DNA of 64,000 nt from Burkholderia contaminans (lineage in GTDB: Bacteria > Pseudomonadota > Gammaproteobacteria > Burkholderiales > Burkholderiaceae): contig NZ_CP090641.1 of NCBI RefSeq assembly GCF_029633825.1, positions 1,240,001 through 1,304,000 on the forward strand. The letters are read 5' to 3'. Within the stretch, counting starts at the first letter, position 1. The number at the start of each line of letters is the position of its first letter. The translations under genes and the position numbers were made by a program. Below, in pieces: positions 43,866 through 53,313 of the stretch. Under the pieces are notes generated by a model. It had not been told where the DNA came from. It saw only the letters and a list, made by a program, of their open reading frames with translations, and searched no databases.

Positions 43866-44343
43866 ACGTTCGAAGCCATCGGCCGATCCGGCCGCCGCAT
43901 GCTGCTGTTGCGAGCGGCGCATCTTCCGCGCGAGCCATCGACACGTCCGGCGCATCGCATGCGCCCGGCGCCGACGCCTCTTCGCGGCGGAGCCGTTCGC
44001 TGTTGCAACGCGGTCGGTCCGATGGCGGCTAATGAGTCGTCAGGCCCTTCATTTTACGCGTCCGTACAGGAATCGGCAGTGCGGAAAGTCGTGGTTTTGC
44101 GCTTCGTCACGCTTTGTTTCAACTCGTTTCCGCTCGCTTTTTCTTTGCGTGGCAGGTTTGCTGGTTGGGCGTTCGAGATCGATGCAGATAGCCGCGTGTT
44201 TCGCCAGGGCTAGACTGCATCTTCAATTCGATTCGGATACCAGATCATTCGAGATATGCGGTACACGCCGTCCGCGCGATGCAATCGCCATCGCATCGCA
44301 CGCATGCCGCCTGAACGGCGCGACACGCGTGCGCAACCACCGA
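43866..44343. other. intergenic region upstream of L,D-transpeptidase
   Basis: About 478 bp without a supported gene. GC is lower around 44040-44220. A 104-codon plus-strand frame (43899-44213) has no recognisable features. No terminator or repeat was identified. Confidence 0.4.
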
Positions 44344-45762
44344 TTACTTCGAGATGGTTTCGAGCGCGACGCCCTTCGTACGCGGCCCCATGAACCCGAT
44401 CGCAGCCATTACGATCACCATCGCGCCCGCGATGAACGCGAATACGCCGAACGTACCGAAGCCCTTCAGCACGGCCGCGATCACGAACGACGAGAAGATC
44501 GCCGAGAAGCGGCTCCAGGAATAGACGAAGCCGACGGCCCGTGCACGGATCGACGTCGGGAACAACTCGGCCTGATACGCGTGGAAGCTGTACGACATGA
44601 TGTTGCTGGCGAGCGTGAGGCCGATGCCGAGCACGATCAGGAACGCGCCCACCGTCGTCTGGCTGAACAGCAGCCCGCAGACGACGATCGCCGCCGCCAT
44701 CGCGACGATCACCGACTTGCGCTCGAAGCGGTCGGCGATCACGAGGCCGATCAGCGGGCCGATCGGCGCGGCGAGCGCGATCACGCTCGAATACATCAGG
44801 CTCGACGTGATCGTGATGCCCTGCTTGATCAGCAGCGTCGGTACCCAGTTCGCAAAGCCGTAGAAGCCGACCGTCTGGAACACGTTGAAGATCGTCATCA
44901 TGATCGTGCGGCTGCGATACGGCTGCACCCACATATCGCGGAAGCTGCCGCGCGGCGGTACGGGCTCGGCGGGCGCGGGCGGCGGCAGCGGCCGCCCGAA
45001 TTCGGCTTCGACCTTCGCCTCGAGCGTGCGCATAATGCGATCGGCTTCTTCGACCCGCCCCTGCTGCGCGAGCCAGCGCGGGCTTTCCGGCAGTTCGCGG
45101 CGAATCCACCACACGAAGAGCGCGCCGTGTGCACCGATCAGCACGACCCAGCGCCAGCCGTCGAGGCCGAACGGGGCATGCGGCACGAGCAGGTACGCGA
45201 GGAACGCGACCACCGGCACCGCGACGAACCCGACCGCCTGCTCGCACGCGAATGCACGGCCGCGGATCTGTTTCGGAACGAGTTCGGAGATGTACGTGCC
45301 GATCGTCACCATCTCGACGCCGAGGCCGAGACCGACGACGAAGCGCCAGAAGTTCAGCCCGGCGGCGGTGTCCTGGAATGCCATCACGACGTTGGCGGCC
45401 GTGTACCACAGCAGCGACCACGTGAAGATCGCGCGGCGGCCGAAGCGGTCGGCGAGGAAGCCGCACGCGATCGTGCCGATGAAGAGCCCGGAGAACAGCG
45501 CGGCGATGAAGCTCGCGACGCCCGTAGTGCCGAACAGGCCGTGCGTCGTCGCCGACAGGATCCCGCTTTTCACGAGGCCGGGGGCGACGTAACCGCTATA
45601 GAGCAGGTCGTAGAGCTCGAAGAAAAAGCCGAGGCTCAGCAGGATGACGAGTTTCCAGACGGTGCGGGTTGGCGGCAGGCGGTCGAGACGGGCCGAGATG
45701 GAGCCGGGTTCGACGGGTGAGGATTGGGCAGATGCCTGCGAAAGGCTGTCCGTTGAGGCCAT
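44344..45762 (-). CDS. MFS metabolite:H+ symporter
   Basis: A 472-residue 12-TM transporter. TM1 carries GFFFELYDLLYSGYVAPGL, the A motif is GFLADRFGRRAIFTW, and TM4-5 ends with VKSGI..PESPRWLAQQGR, the pattern of sugar-porter-like carriers of organic acids, including niacin or aromatic-acid types. A C-terminal block reads ARAVGFVYSWSRF. The ATG at 45762 is preferred. It stands alone, divergent from the MscS-like gene. Substrate unknown. Confidence 0.85.
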   Translation of the reverse strand: MASTDSLSQASAQSSPVEPGSISARLDRLPPTRTVWKLVILLSLGFFFELYDLLYSGYVAPGLVKSGILSATTHGLFGTTGVASFIAALFSGLFIGTIACGFLADRFGRRAIFTWSLLWYTAANVVMAFQDTAAGLNFWRFVVGLGLGVEMVTIGTYISELVPKQIRGRAFACEQAVGFVAVPVVAFLAYLLVPHAPFGLDGWRWVVLIGAHGALFVWWIRRELPESPRWLAQQGRVEEADRIMRTLEAKVEAEFGRPLPPPAPAEPVPPRGSFRDMWVQPYRSRTIMMTIFNVFQTVGFYGFANWVPTLLIKQGITITSSLMYSSVIALAAPIGPLIGLVIADRFERKSVIVAMAAAIVVCGLLFSQTTVGAFLIVLGIGLTLASNIMSYSFHAYQAELFPTSIRARAVGFVYSWSRFSAIFSSFVIAAVLKGFGTFGVFAFIAGAMVIVMAAIGFMGPRTKGVALETISK

Positions 45763-46212
45763 CGTGGGCGCGTCTCCTGATCGTGTCGTGTTGTTGTCCG
45801 GCGGCCGGCGAGCCGCCGTCGGGCGAATCGGTGCATTGTACCGGCGCGTCCGTCCGGCGCGCGCACACGGCCCCGATATCCGGAACGCGACGACGGGCCG
45901 GCCACACACCGGCCCGGAACCGCTTCGGACACCCCATTTTTGCGCCAGATAATGTGTAACTTGCGTAACCGTCTGTCGGGTACTGAAAACGCGCCAGAAC
46001 TGCAATCTGTCGCCATGCCGCGGCGGCGCCCGCCCCACCGCCCGGGCCTGGTGCGCCGTTTCGCGCGGGCACGCAGCACCGGAATCGCCACAAACGGGGT
46101 AAGCAATCGGGACAACCACGCGTTCCACACCCCGGTAACATGCTACCGGGCCAACCACCGGCTTCCGGGCGCCTTTCGGCGACCTGAATTGTCGGCAAAT
46201 CGTAAGCATTCC
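45763..46212. other. divergent region between MFS carrier and MscS channel
   Basis: About 450 bp without a gene. The 45930-45970 part is relatively AT-rich and may hold a promoter. No repeat or hairpin was noted. Confidence 0.4.
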
Positions 46213-48657
46213 ATGTCCATACAACGACTATCCACCTACGCTCGCCGGATCGCCCTGATCGCGTTGCTGCAGTTCGCGGCAATCGCGACTGCGTCGGCGT
46301 TTCCGGCGGCCGCCTCGGCCCCGAACGCGAGCGGCGTCGGCGCGCCCGTCCCGGCCATCTCGCTGAACGACGCCGTCGCGCAGCTCAAGCAGATGCAGGC
46401 CGAACTCGACCGCATCAAGCAGCAGACCTCGAACGCGTCCAACAGCAAGGAGCTGGACGGGCTCAGCGACTCGACACAGGAGCTGAGCACCGATGTCGAG
46501 AAACTGCAGAGCGATCTCGTTCCTCAGCGTGCGCAGATCCAGGGGCAGCTCGACGTGCTCGGCCCCCCGCCTGCCGAGGGTGCCGCCCCGGAAACGCCTG
46601 CCGTCGCGAAGCAGCGGGCCACGCTGAACGCGCGCAAGACACAGATCGACGCGGCGCTGAAGCAGGCCGCCGACCAGAAGGCCAGCCTCACGAACCTGAA
46701 CGAGCAGTTCGCGAAGCTGCATCGCGGCCTGCTGAAGAACCAGCTCGCGTTCCGTTCGGGCGGCATTTTCAGCGCGCAGTTCTGGCTGCCGCTGTTCCAT
46801 CTTTCGCCGGACGACGCCCAGCGGCTCGGGGATTTCGACGAGGAAATGCTCGACATGCTGCGCTCGTCGTGGGTGCCCGGGCAAAAGGCGATCACGGTGC
46901 TGCTGCTGGTTGCCGCATTCGCGGCATGGATCGGCGGCCGCCGGCTCATCGAGCGCGGGCTCGCGTGGTTCTGCGTGAACCGCCTGCCGGCCACCCGTTT
47001 GCGCCGCAGCGCGCTGGCGTTGTCGACCGCGCTGGCGACGCTGCTGGCAACCGCCATCGCCGTCCAGATCTTTTACCTCGCCGTCGCGCGCCATTACGAC
47101 CTCACGCCGGCGCTGAACGATCTGTGGGACCAGTTCGCGAAGCTCGCCGCAACCTGTGCCCTGATCGCCGGGCTCGGCCGTGCGCTGCTGTGCACGAAGC
47201 ATCCGTCGTGGCGCCTGCCCGCGCTCGCCGATCCGGTCGCGCTCGCGATGAAGCCGTTTCCCGGCATCCTGGCCGCACTGCTGCTGGTGTCCGGCACGCT
47301 CGAGTCGATCAACCGGATCGTCGACACCAGTCTGTCGGTCACACTGTTCGGCCGCGGGATCGTATCGCTCGTCGTCGCGGTGACGGTCGGTGCGTCGCTG
47401 CTGCGCTCGAACCGCGCGCGCAGCGCGCTCGCGGCCGCCGGCGAAGCGCCCGAGCAGCGCTCGACGCTCGCCGGGCTGATCCATGCCGCCGTCACGCTCG
47501 CCATCATCGCAACCCTGATCGCACTCCTGATCGGCTACATCACGGTCGCGCGCTTCATCACCTATGAGCTCGTGTGGTTCGAGATCGTGCTGGGCGCCAC
47601 CTACATCCTGATCCAGCTGACGCGCGACGCGAGCGAAAGCCTGTTCTCGTCGAGCCTGACGACGGGCCAGCAGATCAAGCACCTGTTCGCACTCGAGGAT
47701 CGTCACCTCGACCAGGCCCGCACGGTGCTGTCCGGCTTCGGCACGAGCCTGCTGATGCTGATCGCGGCCATCGCGCTGCTGACGGGCGGCTTCGGCACGA
47801 CGCCGGGCGACCTGATGGACAGTGCAGTCGCGATGATCGGCAGCCAGCGGCTGCAGAGCCTGAACATCATGCCCGACCGGATCATGAACGCCGTGATCGG
47901 GTTCGCGATCGGCTTCTACCTGCTGCGCTCGCTGCGCCGCTGGCTCGACAGCGAGTTCATGCCCGCGCTCGGCATGGATACCGGGATGCGCGTGTCGCTG
48001 ATCACGCTGTTCACCAACGTCGGCTACGTGCTGCTCGTGCTGATGACGCTCGGGCTGCTCGGCGTCCGGTGGAACAACCTCGCGTGGATCGTCAGTGCGT
48101 TGTCGGTAGGTATCGGTTTCGGCCTGCAGGAGATCGTGAAGAACTTCGTGTCGGGGCTGATCCTGCTGACCGAGCGCCCGGTGAAGGTGGGCGACATGAT
48201 CAGCATCGCGGGCGTCGAAGGCGACATTCGCCGCATCAACGTGCGCGCGACCGAGATCCAGCTCAGCGACCGCTCGACCGTGATCGTGCCGAACTCGCAA
48301 TTGATCTCGCAGAACCTGCGCAACGTGACGATGGGCAACAGCACGCAGGGCGTCGCGACGCTGGTGCTGACGTTCCCGCTGAACACCGATCCCGAGCAGG
48401 TGCGCGACCTGCTGCTCGACGCCTATCGTTCGCATGCGGCGATTCTCGAGAAACCGGCGCCGTCGGTCACGTTCAGCCAGCTCACGCCGGACGGCATCAC
48501 GCTGAGCGTGACGGGCTACGTGTCGAGCCCGCGGATCGCCGGTTCGACGAAGAGCGATTTGCTGTTCGAGATCCTGAAGCAGTTGCGCGCGGCGGGCATC
48601 ACGCTGTCGAGCCCGCAGATGCTCGTCGTGCAGAACATGCCGGCGGCGGAGCAGTGA
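46213..48657 (+). CDS. DUF3772-MscS mechanosensitive ion channel
   Basis: An 814-residue envelope protein. Signal peptide ending near ASA, then about 150 residues of periplasmic coiled coil (LKQMQAELDRIKQQTS, DUF3772-like), roughly 9-10 TM segments, and an MscS core: pore helix ALSVGIGFGLQEIVKNFVSGL, LTERPVKVGDMI and a beta/alpha vestibule domain. It gates on membrane tension, releasing solutes after osmotic downshock. Similar in layout to MscK/MscM-type large channels. The ATG at 46213 is preceded by a poor ribosome site. Alone in its transcript as far as seen. Confidence 0.9.
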   Translation: MSIQRLSTYARRIALIALLQFAAIATASAFPAAASAPNASGVGAPVPAISLNDAVAQLKQMQAELDRIKQQTSNASNSKELDGLSDSTQELSTDVEKLQSDLVPQRAQIQGQLDVLGPPPAEGAAPETPAVAKQRATLNARKTQIDAALKQAADQKASLTNLNEQFAKLHRGLLKNQLAFRSGGIFSAQFWLPLFHLSPDDAQRLGDFDEEMLDMLRSSWVPGQKAITVLLLVAAFAAWIGGRRLIERGLAWFCVNRLPATRLRRSALALSTALATLLATAIAVQIFYLAVARHYDLTPALNDLWDQFAKLAATCALIAGLGRALLCTKHPSWRLPALADPVALAMKPFPGILAALLLVSGTLESINRIVDTSLSVTLFGRGIVSLVVAVTVGASLLRSNRARSALAAAGEAPEQRSTLAGLIHAAVTLAIIATLIALLIGYITVARFITYELVWFEIVLGATYILIQLTRDASESLFSSSLTTGQQIKHLFALEDRHLDQARTVLSGFGTSLLMLIAAIALLTGGFGTTPGDLMDSAVAMIGSQRLQSLNIMPDRIMNAVIGFAIGFYLLRSLRRWLDSEFMPALGMDTGMRVSLITLFTNVGYVLLVLMTLGLLGVRWNNLAWIVSALSVGIGFGLQEIVKNFVSGLILLTERPVKVGDMISIAGVEGDIRRINVRATEIQLSDRSTVIVPNSQLISQNLRNVTMGNSTQGVATLVLTFPLNTDPEQVRDLLLDAYRSHAAILEKPAPSVTFSQLTPDGITLSVTGYVSSPRIAGSTKSDLLFEILKQLRAAGITLSSPQMLVVQNMPAAEQ

Positions 48658-48774
48658 TGCACGTTCCGCGCCGCGCGCATTCACGCTAGGCGAGCTGTCC
48701 GCAGGCGGTGCGAAGGTTCGCGATATCGTCCCGCTCGCCTGCGGTTGGTTTGCCGGTATTTGGCCGGATGCCAA

Positions 48775-49269
48775 TCAACCTGACGCATTCGTCAATGGCG
48801 GCAAGGGAATCTCGCCCTGCTCCAGGACGGCGATGGTCTTGCGAAGAAAGGCCAGCGGCTGATCGGTTCTCGTGCCGTACAAATCGACGATCCCGACTTC
48901 GACGACGGCTTCGACCAACGTCATGAATCTTTGCAACTCGCCCTCCGGCAGTGCCGATTCGATTCCTGCCGGAACGGGATCGCCTCTGCCGTTGAGTTCG
49001 AGCAAAGCCCCGCTGCACTCCCACTCGGGCAAGCTTCCGGCGACAGCGATGGAATCGAGATGAGCGAGAAGCGCGTCGATGGCCGCGTGCGAAAACCCGT
49101 TTGCGTCGCAATAGCGACGCAAACACGAAGACGCATAGACTTGCATCCCGACCGGCGACAACATCGCCAGCCTCTCGAGAAGCTCTTTTCCGTTCACGAT
49201 CTCGGTACCATCAACCGGGGCCGGCTGATCCGTTTTGCCCGAGAAAGAGTCTGTCGACGTGTCGCCCAT
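48775..49269 (-). CDS. unknown 164-residue cytoplasmic protein
   Basis: An acidic, soluble protein without signal peptide or membrane segments. Mostly helical by composition, e.g. GKELLERLAMLSPVGMQVYAS and EGELQRFMTLVEAVVEVGIVD. I recognise no family. Its small size and acidic nature would fit an immunity-type or accessory protein, but no toxin gene is adjacent. It is convergent with the MscS-like gene and separated from amaB by a terminator. Confidence 0.7.
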   Translation of the reverse strand: MGDTSTDSFSGKTDQPAPVDGTEIVNGKELLERLAMLSPVGMQVYASSCLRRYCDANGFSHAAIDALLAHLDSIAVAGSLPEWECSGALLELNGRGDPVPAGIESALPEGELQRFMTLVEAVVEVGIVDLYGTRTDQPLAFLRKTIAVLEQGEIPLPPLTNASG

Positions 49270-49361
49270 ACGCGTTCCCGGCCGGTCATCGATTAATCAC
49301 CCGCGCCAATCGCCCCAATCGACGCCTACGCACACGATACCGTATTCCCCGCTCCAAACAT

Positions 49362-49397
49362 AAAGGGCCGGCACCGCAACGCGGCAGCCGGCCCTTT
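49362..49397. terminator. strong hairpin after amaB
   Basis: Perfect 11-bp stem AAAGGGCCGGC/GCCGGCCCTTT with a 14-nt loop that itself pairs CCGC/GCGG. It lies 36 bp past the amaB stop; the stem ends in T's on the minus strand, as in a rho-independent terminator. Could also stop transcription from the left. Confidence 0.8.
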
Positions 49398-49432
49398 CTA
49401 CTCCTACGCAGCGCCCTCCCGGGCGCCCCGCA

Positions 49433-50944
49433 TCAAACGTCGAACTTCACGCCCTGCGCCAGCGGCAGCTGACGGCTGTAGTTGATCGTGTTCGTCGCGC
49501 GGCGCATGTAAGCCTTCCACGCATCCGAACCCGACTCGCGGCCGCCGCCCGTTTCCTTCTCGCCGCCGAACGCGCCGCCGATCTCCGCGCCGCTCGTGCC
49601 GATGTTCACGTTGACGATCCCGCAGTCGCTGCCCGCTGCCGACATGAACTGCTCGGCCTCGCGCATGTCGTTCGTGAAGATCGCCGACGACAGGCCTTGC
49701 GGCACCGCGTTGTGCAGTTCGATGGCGTCGTCGAAGTTGTCGTAGACCATCACGTACAGGATCGGTGCGAACGTTTCGCGCTCGACCACCGCCGATTGCT
49801 TCGGCATCCGCACGATGGCCGGACGCACGTAGTACGCATCCGCGTGGCCGACGTCGACGCGCTCGCCGCCCTTCACTTCACCGCCCTGCTCGCGTGCATC
49901 GCCCAGCGCCTTCTGCATCGCGTCGAACGACGCGCGATCGACCAGCGGGCCGACCAGCGTGCCTTCTTCAAGCGGGTTGCCGACCTTCACCGACGTGTAG
50001 GCCTTCTCGATGCGCGGCAGCAGCTGGTCGACCAGGCTGCGATGCACGATCAAGCGGCGCAGCGTCGTGCAGCGCTGGCCGGCCGTGCCGACCGCCGCGA
50101 ACGTGACGGCGCGCACCACGAGATCCAGATCGGCGCTCGGCGCGACGATCATCCCGTTGTTGCCGCCGAGTTCGAGGATGCCGCGCGCGAGACGCTGGCT
50201 CAGCACCTTCGCGACTTCCTGGCCCATCCGCACGCTGCCCGTCGCGCTGACCACCGGCACCTTCTTCGACGCCGTCAGCACCTCGCCGACATCGCGCATG
50301 CCGAGCACCAGCTGGCTCAGTTCCGCCGGCGCGACGCCCGGGTGGGTCTTCTCGAATTCGCGGATCGCCTTCTGCAGCAGCACGTGGCACGCGATCGCGG
50401 TGAGCGGCGTCTTCTCGGACGGCTTCCACACGACCGAATCGCCGCACACGAATGCGAGCGCGGCATTCCAGGCCCACACCGCGACCGGGAAGTTGAACGC
50501 CGAAATCACGCCGCACACGCCGATCGGGTGCCACGTTTCCATCATCCGGTGGCCCGGGCGCTCGGACGCGATCGTGAGGCCGTAAAGCTGGCGCGACAGA
50601 CCGACCGCGAAATCGCAGATGTCGATCATTTCCTGCACTTCGCCGAGACCTTCCGACGTGATCTTGCCGGCTTCGAGCGTGACGAGGCGGCCGAGCTCGG
50701 CCTTGTGCTCGCGCAGCACGTTGCCGAACACGCGCACGAGTTCGCCGCGCACCGGTGCCGGCACCGTGCGCCACTTGAGGAATGCGTCGTGCGCGGCGTC
50801 GATCTTGCGCTCGGCGTCGGCGGGCGTGTCGACGGCCAGCGTCGCGAGCGTCGCGCCGTCGAGCGGCGAACGCGCGGTCAGCGCATTGCCTTTCCACTGG
50901 GCGAGATCGATATCGAGCGCGGCAAGAATGTCGTTGAATTGCAT
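49433..50944 (-). CDS. amaB: piperideine-6-carboxylate/aminoadipate semialdehyde dehydrogenase (ALDH7)
   Basis: Oxidises the semialdehyde/P6C from lysine or pipecolate to 2-aminoadipate. 503 residues. Aldehyde dehydrogenase signatures: LELGGNNGMIVA (catalytic Glu), TAGQRCTTLRRLIVH (catalytic Cys) and the ALDH7-type C-terminus. The ATG follows AGAGGAAGTG; an upstream extension of 72 codons is not coding-like. It is divergent from lysP and close to amaA, so the lysine/pipecolate role follows from context and family. Strong terminator downstream. Confidence 0.9.
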   Translation of the reverse strand: MQFNDILAALDIDLAQWKGNALTARSPLDGATLATLAVDTPADAERKIDAAHDAFLKWRTVPAPVRGELVRVFGNVLREHKAELGRLVTLEAGKITSEGLGEVQEMIDICDFAVGLSRQLYGLTIASERPGHRMMETWHPIGVCGVISAFNFPVAVWAWNAALAFVCGDSVVWKPSEKTPLTAIACHVLLQKAIREFEKTHPGVAPAELSQLVLGMRDVGEVLTASKKVPVVSATGSVRMGQEVAKVLSQRLARGILELGGNNGMIVAPSADLDLVVRAVTFAAVGTAGQRCTTLRRLIVHRSLVDQLLPRIEKAYTSVKVGNPLEEGTLVGPLVDRASFDAMQKALGDAREQGGEVKGGERVDVGHADAYYVRPAIVRMPKQSAVVERETFAPILYVMVYDNFDDAIELHNAVPQGLSSAIFTNDMREAEQFMSAAGSDCGIVNVNIGTSGAEIGGAFGGEKETGGGRESGSDAWKAYMRRATNTINYSRQLPLAQGVKFDV

Positions 50945-51576
50945 CACTTCCTCTTCAGGGACAGATTGATCGGTGCGGCGGCAACGCCGCCCGCGTGATT
51001 CGATTGGAGCGCGTTCGCGCGCCCTGTGCAAGCGGATGCGCCGCGCGGCAGGCCCGGTGCGCCGTGCGGCGCATCGCGCTGCGCCGCCGCCGGAAGCCCG
51101 CCGGACGGCGCGCCCCCGCCTCGCAGGGCACGATCCATGAAACACATTGTCGGTGGCCACAAGTCGGGCCGCTATTGATATTAACTCACGACTTCATTCC
51201 GAAAACGCAACACCCTGGCGGGATGACACAGTGCGTTTCCTCGCGGATATGGGACTTGTCCAAGGCCCGTGACCAAGCCATTCGCCACGTCGTGACGGAG
51301 AACAAGTTGATGACAAACCCGCATCACCCTGTTCGGAAATATCGTTTGCCGCCCGCGCACGGGGCACACACAATCGTTGCGACGTCGAGGTGCCACGCAC
51401 CCGGCGCGCCACCGGCCGCCATCACGGCTGTCGGACGACAGACGAAGGCGCACGCATCGCGGCCCGGTTCATCCGGTCCGTTTCAGCACCGCATCACCGC
51501 TGCCCGGCCCGCGGCCGGCAACGCGTCGCGCTTCGTCACCGAAAAACAATCCCGGAGACAGCGCCCAGCGCCCGCC
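50945..51576. other. long divergent region between amaB and lysP
   Basis: About 630 bp with no supported gene, the longest gap in the window. The part near 51170-51200 is AT-rich. It must hold promoters for both directions and probably the binding site of the TetR regulator at 54699, but no clear palindrome was found. Confidence 0.45.
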
Positions 51577-53157
51577 ATGCATTCAAACGCCCGCCCCGAT
51601 TCGCCCCGCCCCTCCGGCTCGCCGCCGGCGAAGCCGTCCCTCCACCGTGCACTGCAGGCACGCCATCTGCGGATGATCGCGATCGGCGGCTCGATCGGCA
51701 CGGGCCTGTTCGTCGCATCCGGCGCGTCGATCTCGCAGGCCGGCCCCGGCGGCGCAATGCTCGCGTACATGGTGATCGGCCTGATGGTCTATTTCCTGAT
51801 GACGAGCCTCGGCGAAATGGCCGCGTTCATGCCCGTATCGGGCTCGTTCGCGACCTACGGCGCGAAGTTCGTCGACGAAGGCTTCGGCTTCGCACTCGGC
51901 TGGAACTACTGGTACAGCTGGGCCGTGACATTGGCCGTCGAGCTCGTCGCCGGGCAGCTCGTGATGAACTACTGGTTCCCGCATGTGCCGGGCGTCTGGT
52001 GGAGCGCGCTGTTCCTCACGCTGATCTTCGCGCTCAACGCGCTGTCGGTGCGCGGCTTCGGTGAAGCCGAATACTGGTTCGCGCTGATCAAGGTGCTGAC
52101 GGTGCTCGCGTTCGTCGGCGTCGGGCTGCTGATGATCTTCGGGATCATGCAGGGTGGCCCGAGCGCGGGCTGGAGCAACTTCACGATCGGCGACGCGCCG
52201 TTCGCCGGCGGCTGGGCGACGATGCTCGGCGTCGCGATGATCGCCGGCTTCTCGTTCCAGGGCACCGAAATGATCGGCGTCGCGGCCGGCGAATCGGAAA
52301 ACCCGCGCACGACGATCCCGCGTGCGGTGAGCCAGATCTTCTGGCGCATCCTGCTGTTCTACGTGCTGGCGATCTTCGTGATCGGCGTGCTGATTCCCTA
52401 TACCGACCCGAGCCTGCTGAAGAGCGACGTGACCGACATCGGCGTGAGCCCGTTCACGCTCGTGTTCCGCCACGCAGGCCTCGCGTTCGCGGCCGGCGTG
52501 ATGAACGCGGTGATCCTGACGGCCGTGCTGTCGGCCGGCAACTCGGGCATGTACGCGTCCACGCGGATGCTCTACAACCTCGCGACCGAAGGCCGTGCGC
52601 CGAAGATCTTCGCGAAGCTGTCGCGCGGCGGCGTGCCGCGCAACGCGCTGTACGCGACGACGGCAGTCGGCGCCTTGTGCTTCCTCACGTCGCTGTACGG
52701 CGACAAGACCGTGTACCTGTGGCTGCTGAACACGTCGGGCATGGCCGGCTTCATCACGTGGCTCGGCATCGCGGTCAGCCACTACCGCTTCCGCAAGGGC
52801 TTCCTGAAGCAGGGCTACCGGCTCGATCAGCTGCCGTACCGGTCGAAGTGGTTCCCGTTCGGCCCGCTGTTCGCGTTCGCGCTGTGCGCGGTTATCGCGC
52901 TCGGCCAGGACTACCAGGCGTTCCTCTCCGACAAGATCGACTGGGTCGGCGTCGCCGCGACCTACATCGGCCTGCCGTTCTTCCTCGCGATCTGGCTCGG
53001 CTACGCGATCGTGCGCAAATGCCGCCTCGTGAGCTACGAAGACATGGAGATCGCACCGTGGATCGAACGCAACGCGACGCCCGAACCCGCCGCCCAGGCT
53101 GAAACCAGCTACGCGGGCTACGTCGCCCGCCCGGCCAACCCGACGCCGGGCGCCTGA
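51577..53157 (+). CDS. lysP: lysine-specific permease
   Basis: Imports L-lysine with protons; 526 residues, about 12 TM. Very close to E. coli LysP: HLRMIAIGGSIGTGLFVASG, SYMLIG-like LAYMVIGLMVYFLMTSLGE, VSGSFATYG and GFGFALGWNYWYSW, then GNSGMYASTRMLYNLA and a C-terminus after GVAATYIGLPFFLA. The ATG giving MHSNARPDS adds an N-terminal tail of about 20 residues before the conserved part; the ribosome site is weak. It stands before amaA, making uptake plus catabolism of lysine the clear context. Confidence 0.93.
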   Translation: MHSNARPDSPRPSGSPPAKPSLHRALQARHLRMIAIGGSIGTGLFVASGASISQAGPGGAMLAYMVIGLMVYFLMTSLGEMAAFMPVSGSFATYGAKFVDEGFGFALGWNYWYSWAVTLAVELVAGQLVMNYWFPHVPGVWWSALFLTLIFALNALSVRGFGEAEYWFALIKVLTVLAFVGVGLLMIFGIMQGGPSAGWSNFTIGDAPFAGGWATMLGVAMIAGFSFQGTEMIGVAAGESENPRTTIPRAVSQIFWRILLFYVLAIFVIGVLIPYTDPSLLKSDVTDIGVSPFTLVFRHAGLAFAAGVMNAVILTAVLSAGNSGMYASTRMLYNLATEGRAPKIFAKLSRGGVPRNALYATTAVGALCFLTSLYGDKTVYLWLLNTSGMAGFITWLGIAVSHYRFRKGFLKQGYRLDQLPYRSKWFPFGPLFAFALCAVIALGQDYQAFLSDKIDWVGVAATYIGLPFFLAIWLGYAIVRKCRLVSYEDMEIAPWIERNATPEPAAQAETSYAGYVARPANPTPGA

Positions 53158-53193
53158 TCGCGCGGCTCGGCCCGGAACAACCCGGATCGCACA

Positions 53194-53217
53194 GGCCGCC
53201 ATGCGAGTGCGGCGGCC
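53194..53217 (+). terminator. hairpin between lysP and amaA
   Basis: GGCCGCC/GGCGGCC stem with a 10-nt loop, 37 bp past the lysP stop and about 97 bp before amaA. It may partly separate the two transcripts. Confidence 0.4.
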
Positions 53218-53313
53218 GGCGCCCGAACAACCGCCATTCGACGCGGCGCGCACGTTCAGGCAAGATCGACGCGCGCCGTCTGTTTTTCCGCCGTTCAAAG
53301 TCAACGAAATCGC

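Noticed and set aside
43899..44213. 104-codon plus-strand frame upstream of the L,D-transpeptidase
   Set aside because: No ribosome site, no similarity and inconsistent composition.
43213..45720. 835-codon plus-strand frame across L,D-transpeptidase and MFS gene
   Set aside because: Antisense to both genes and crosses their intergenic gap; no domain.
46228..48774. 848-codon minus-strand frame opposite the MscS-type channel
   Set aside because: Shadow of the channel gene; no hydrophobic or catalytic features.
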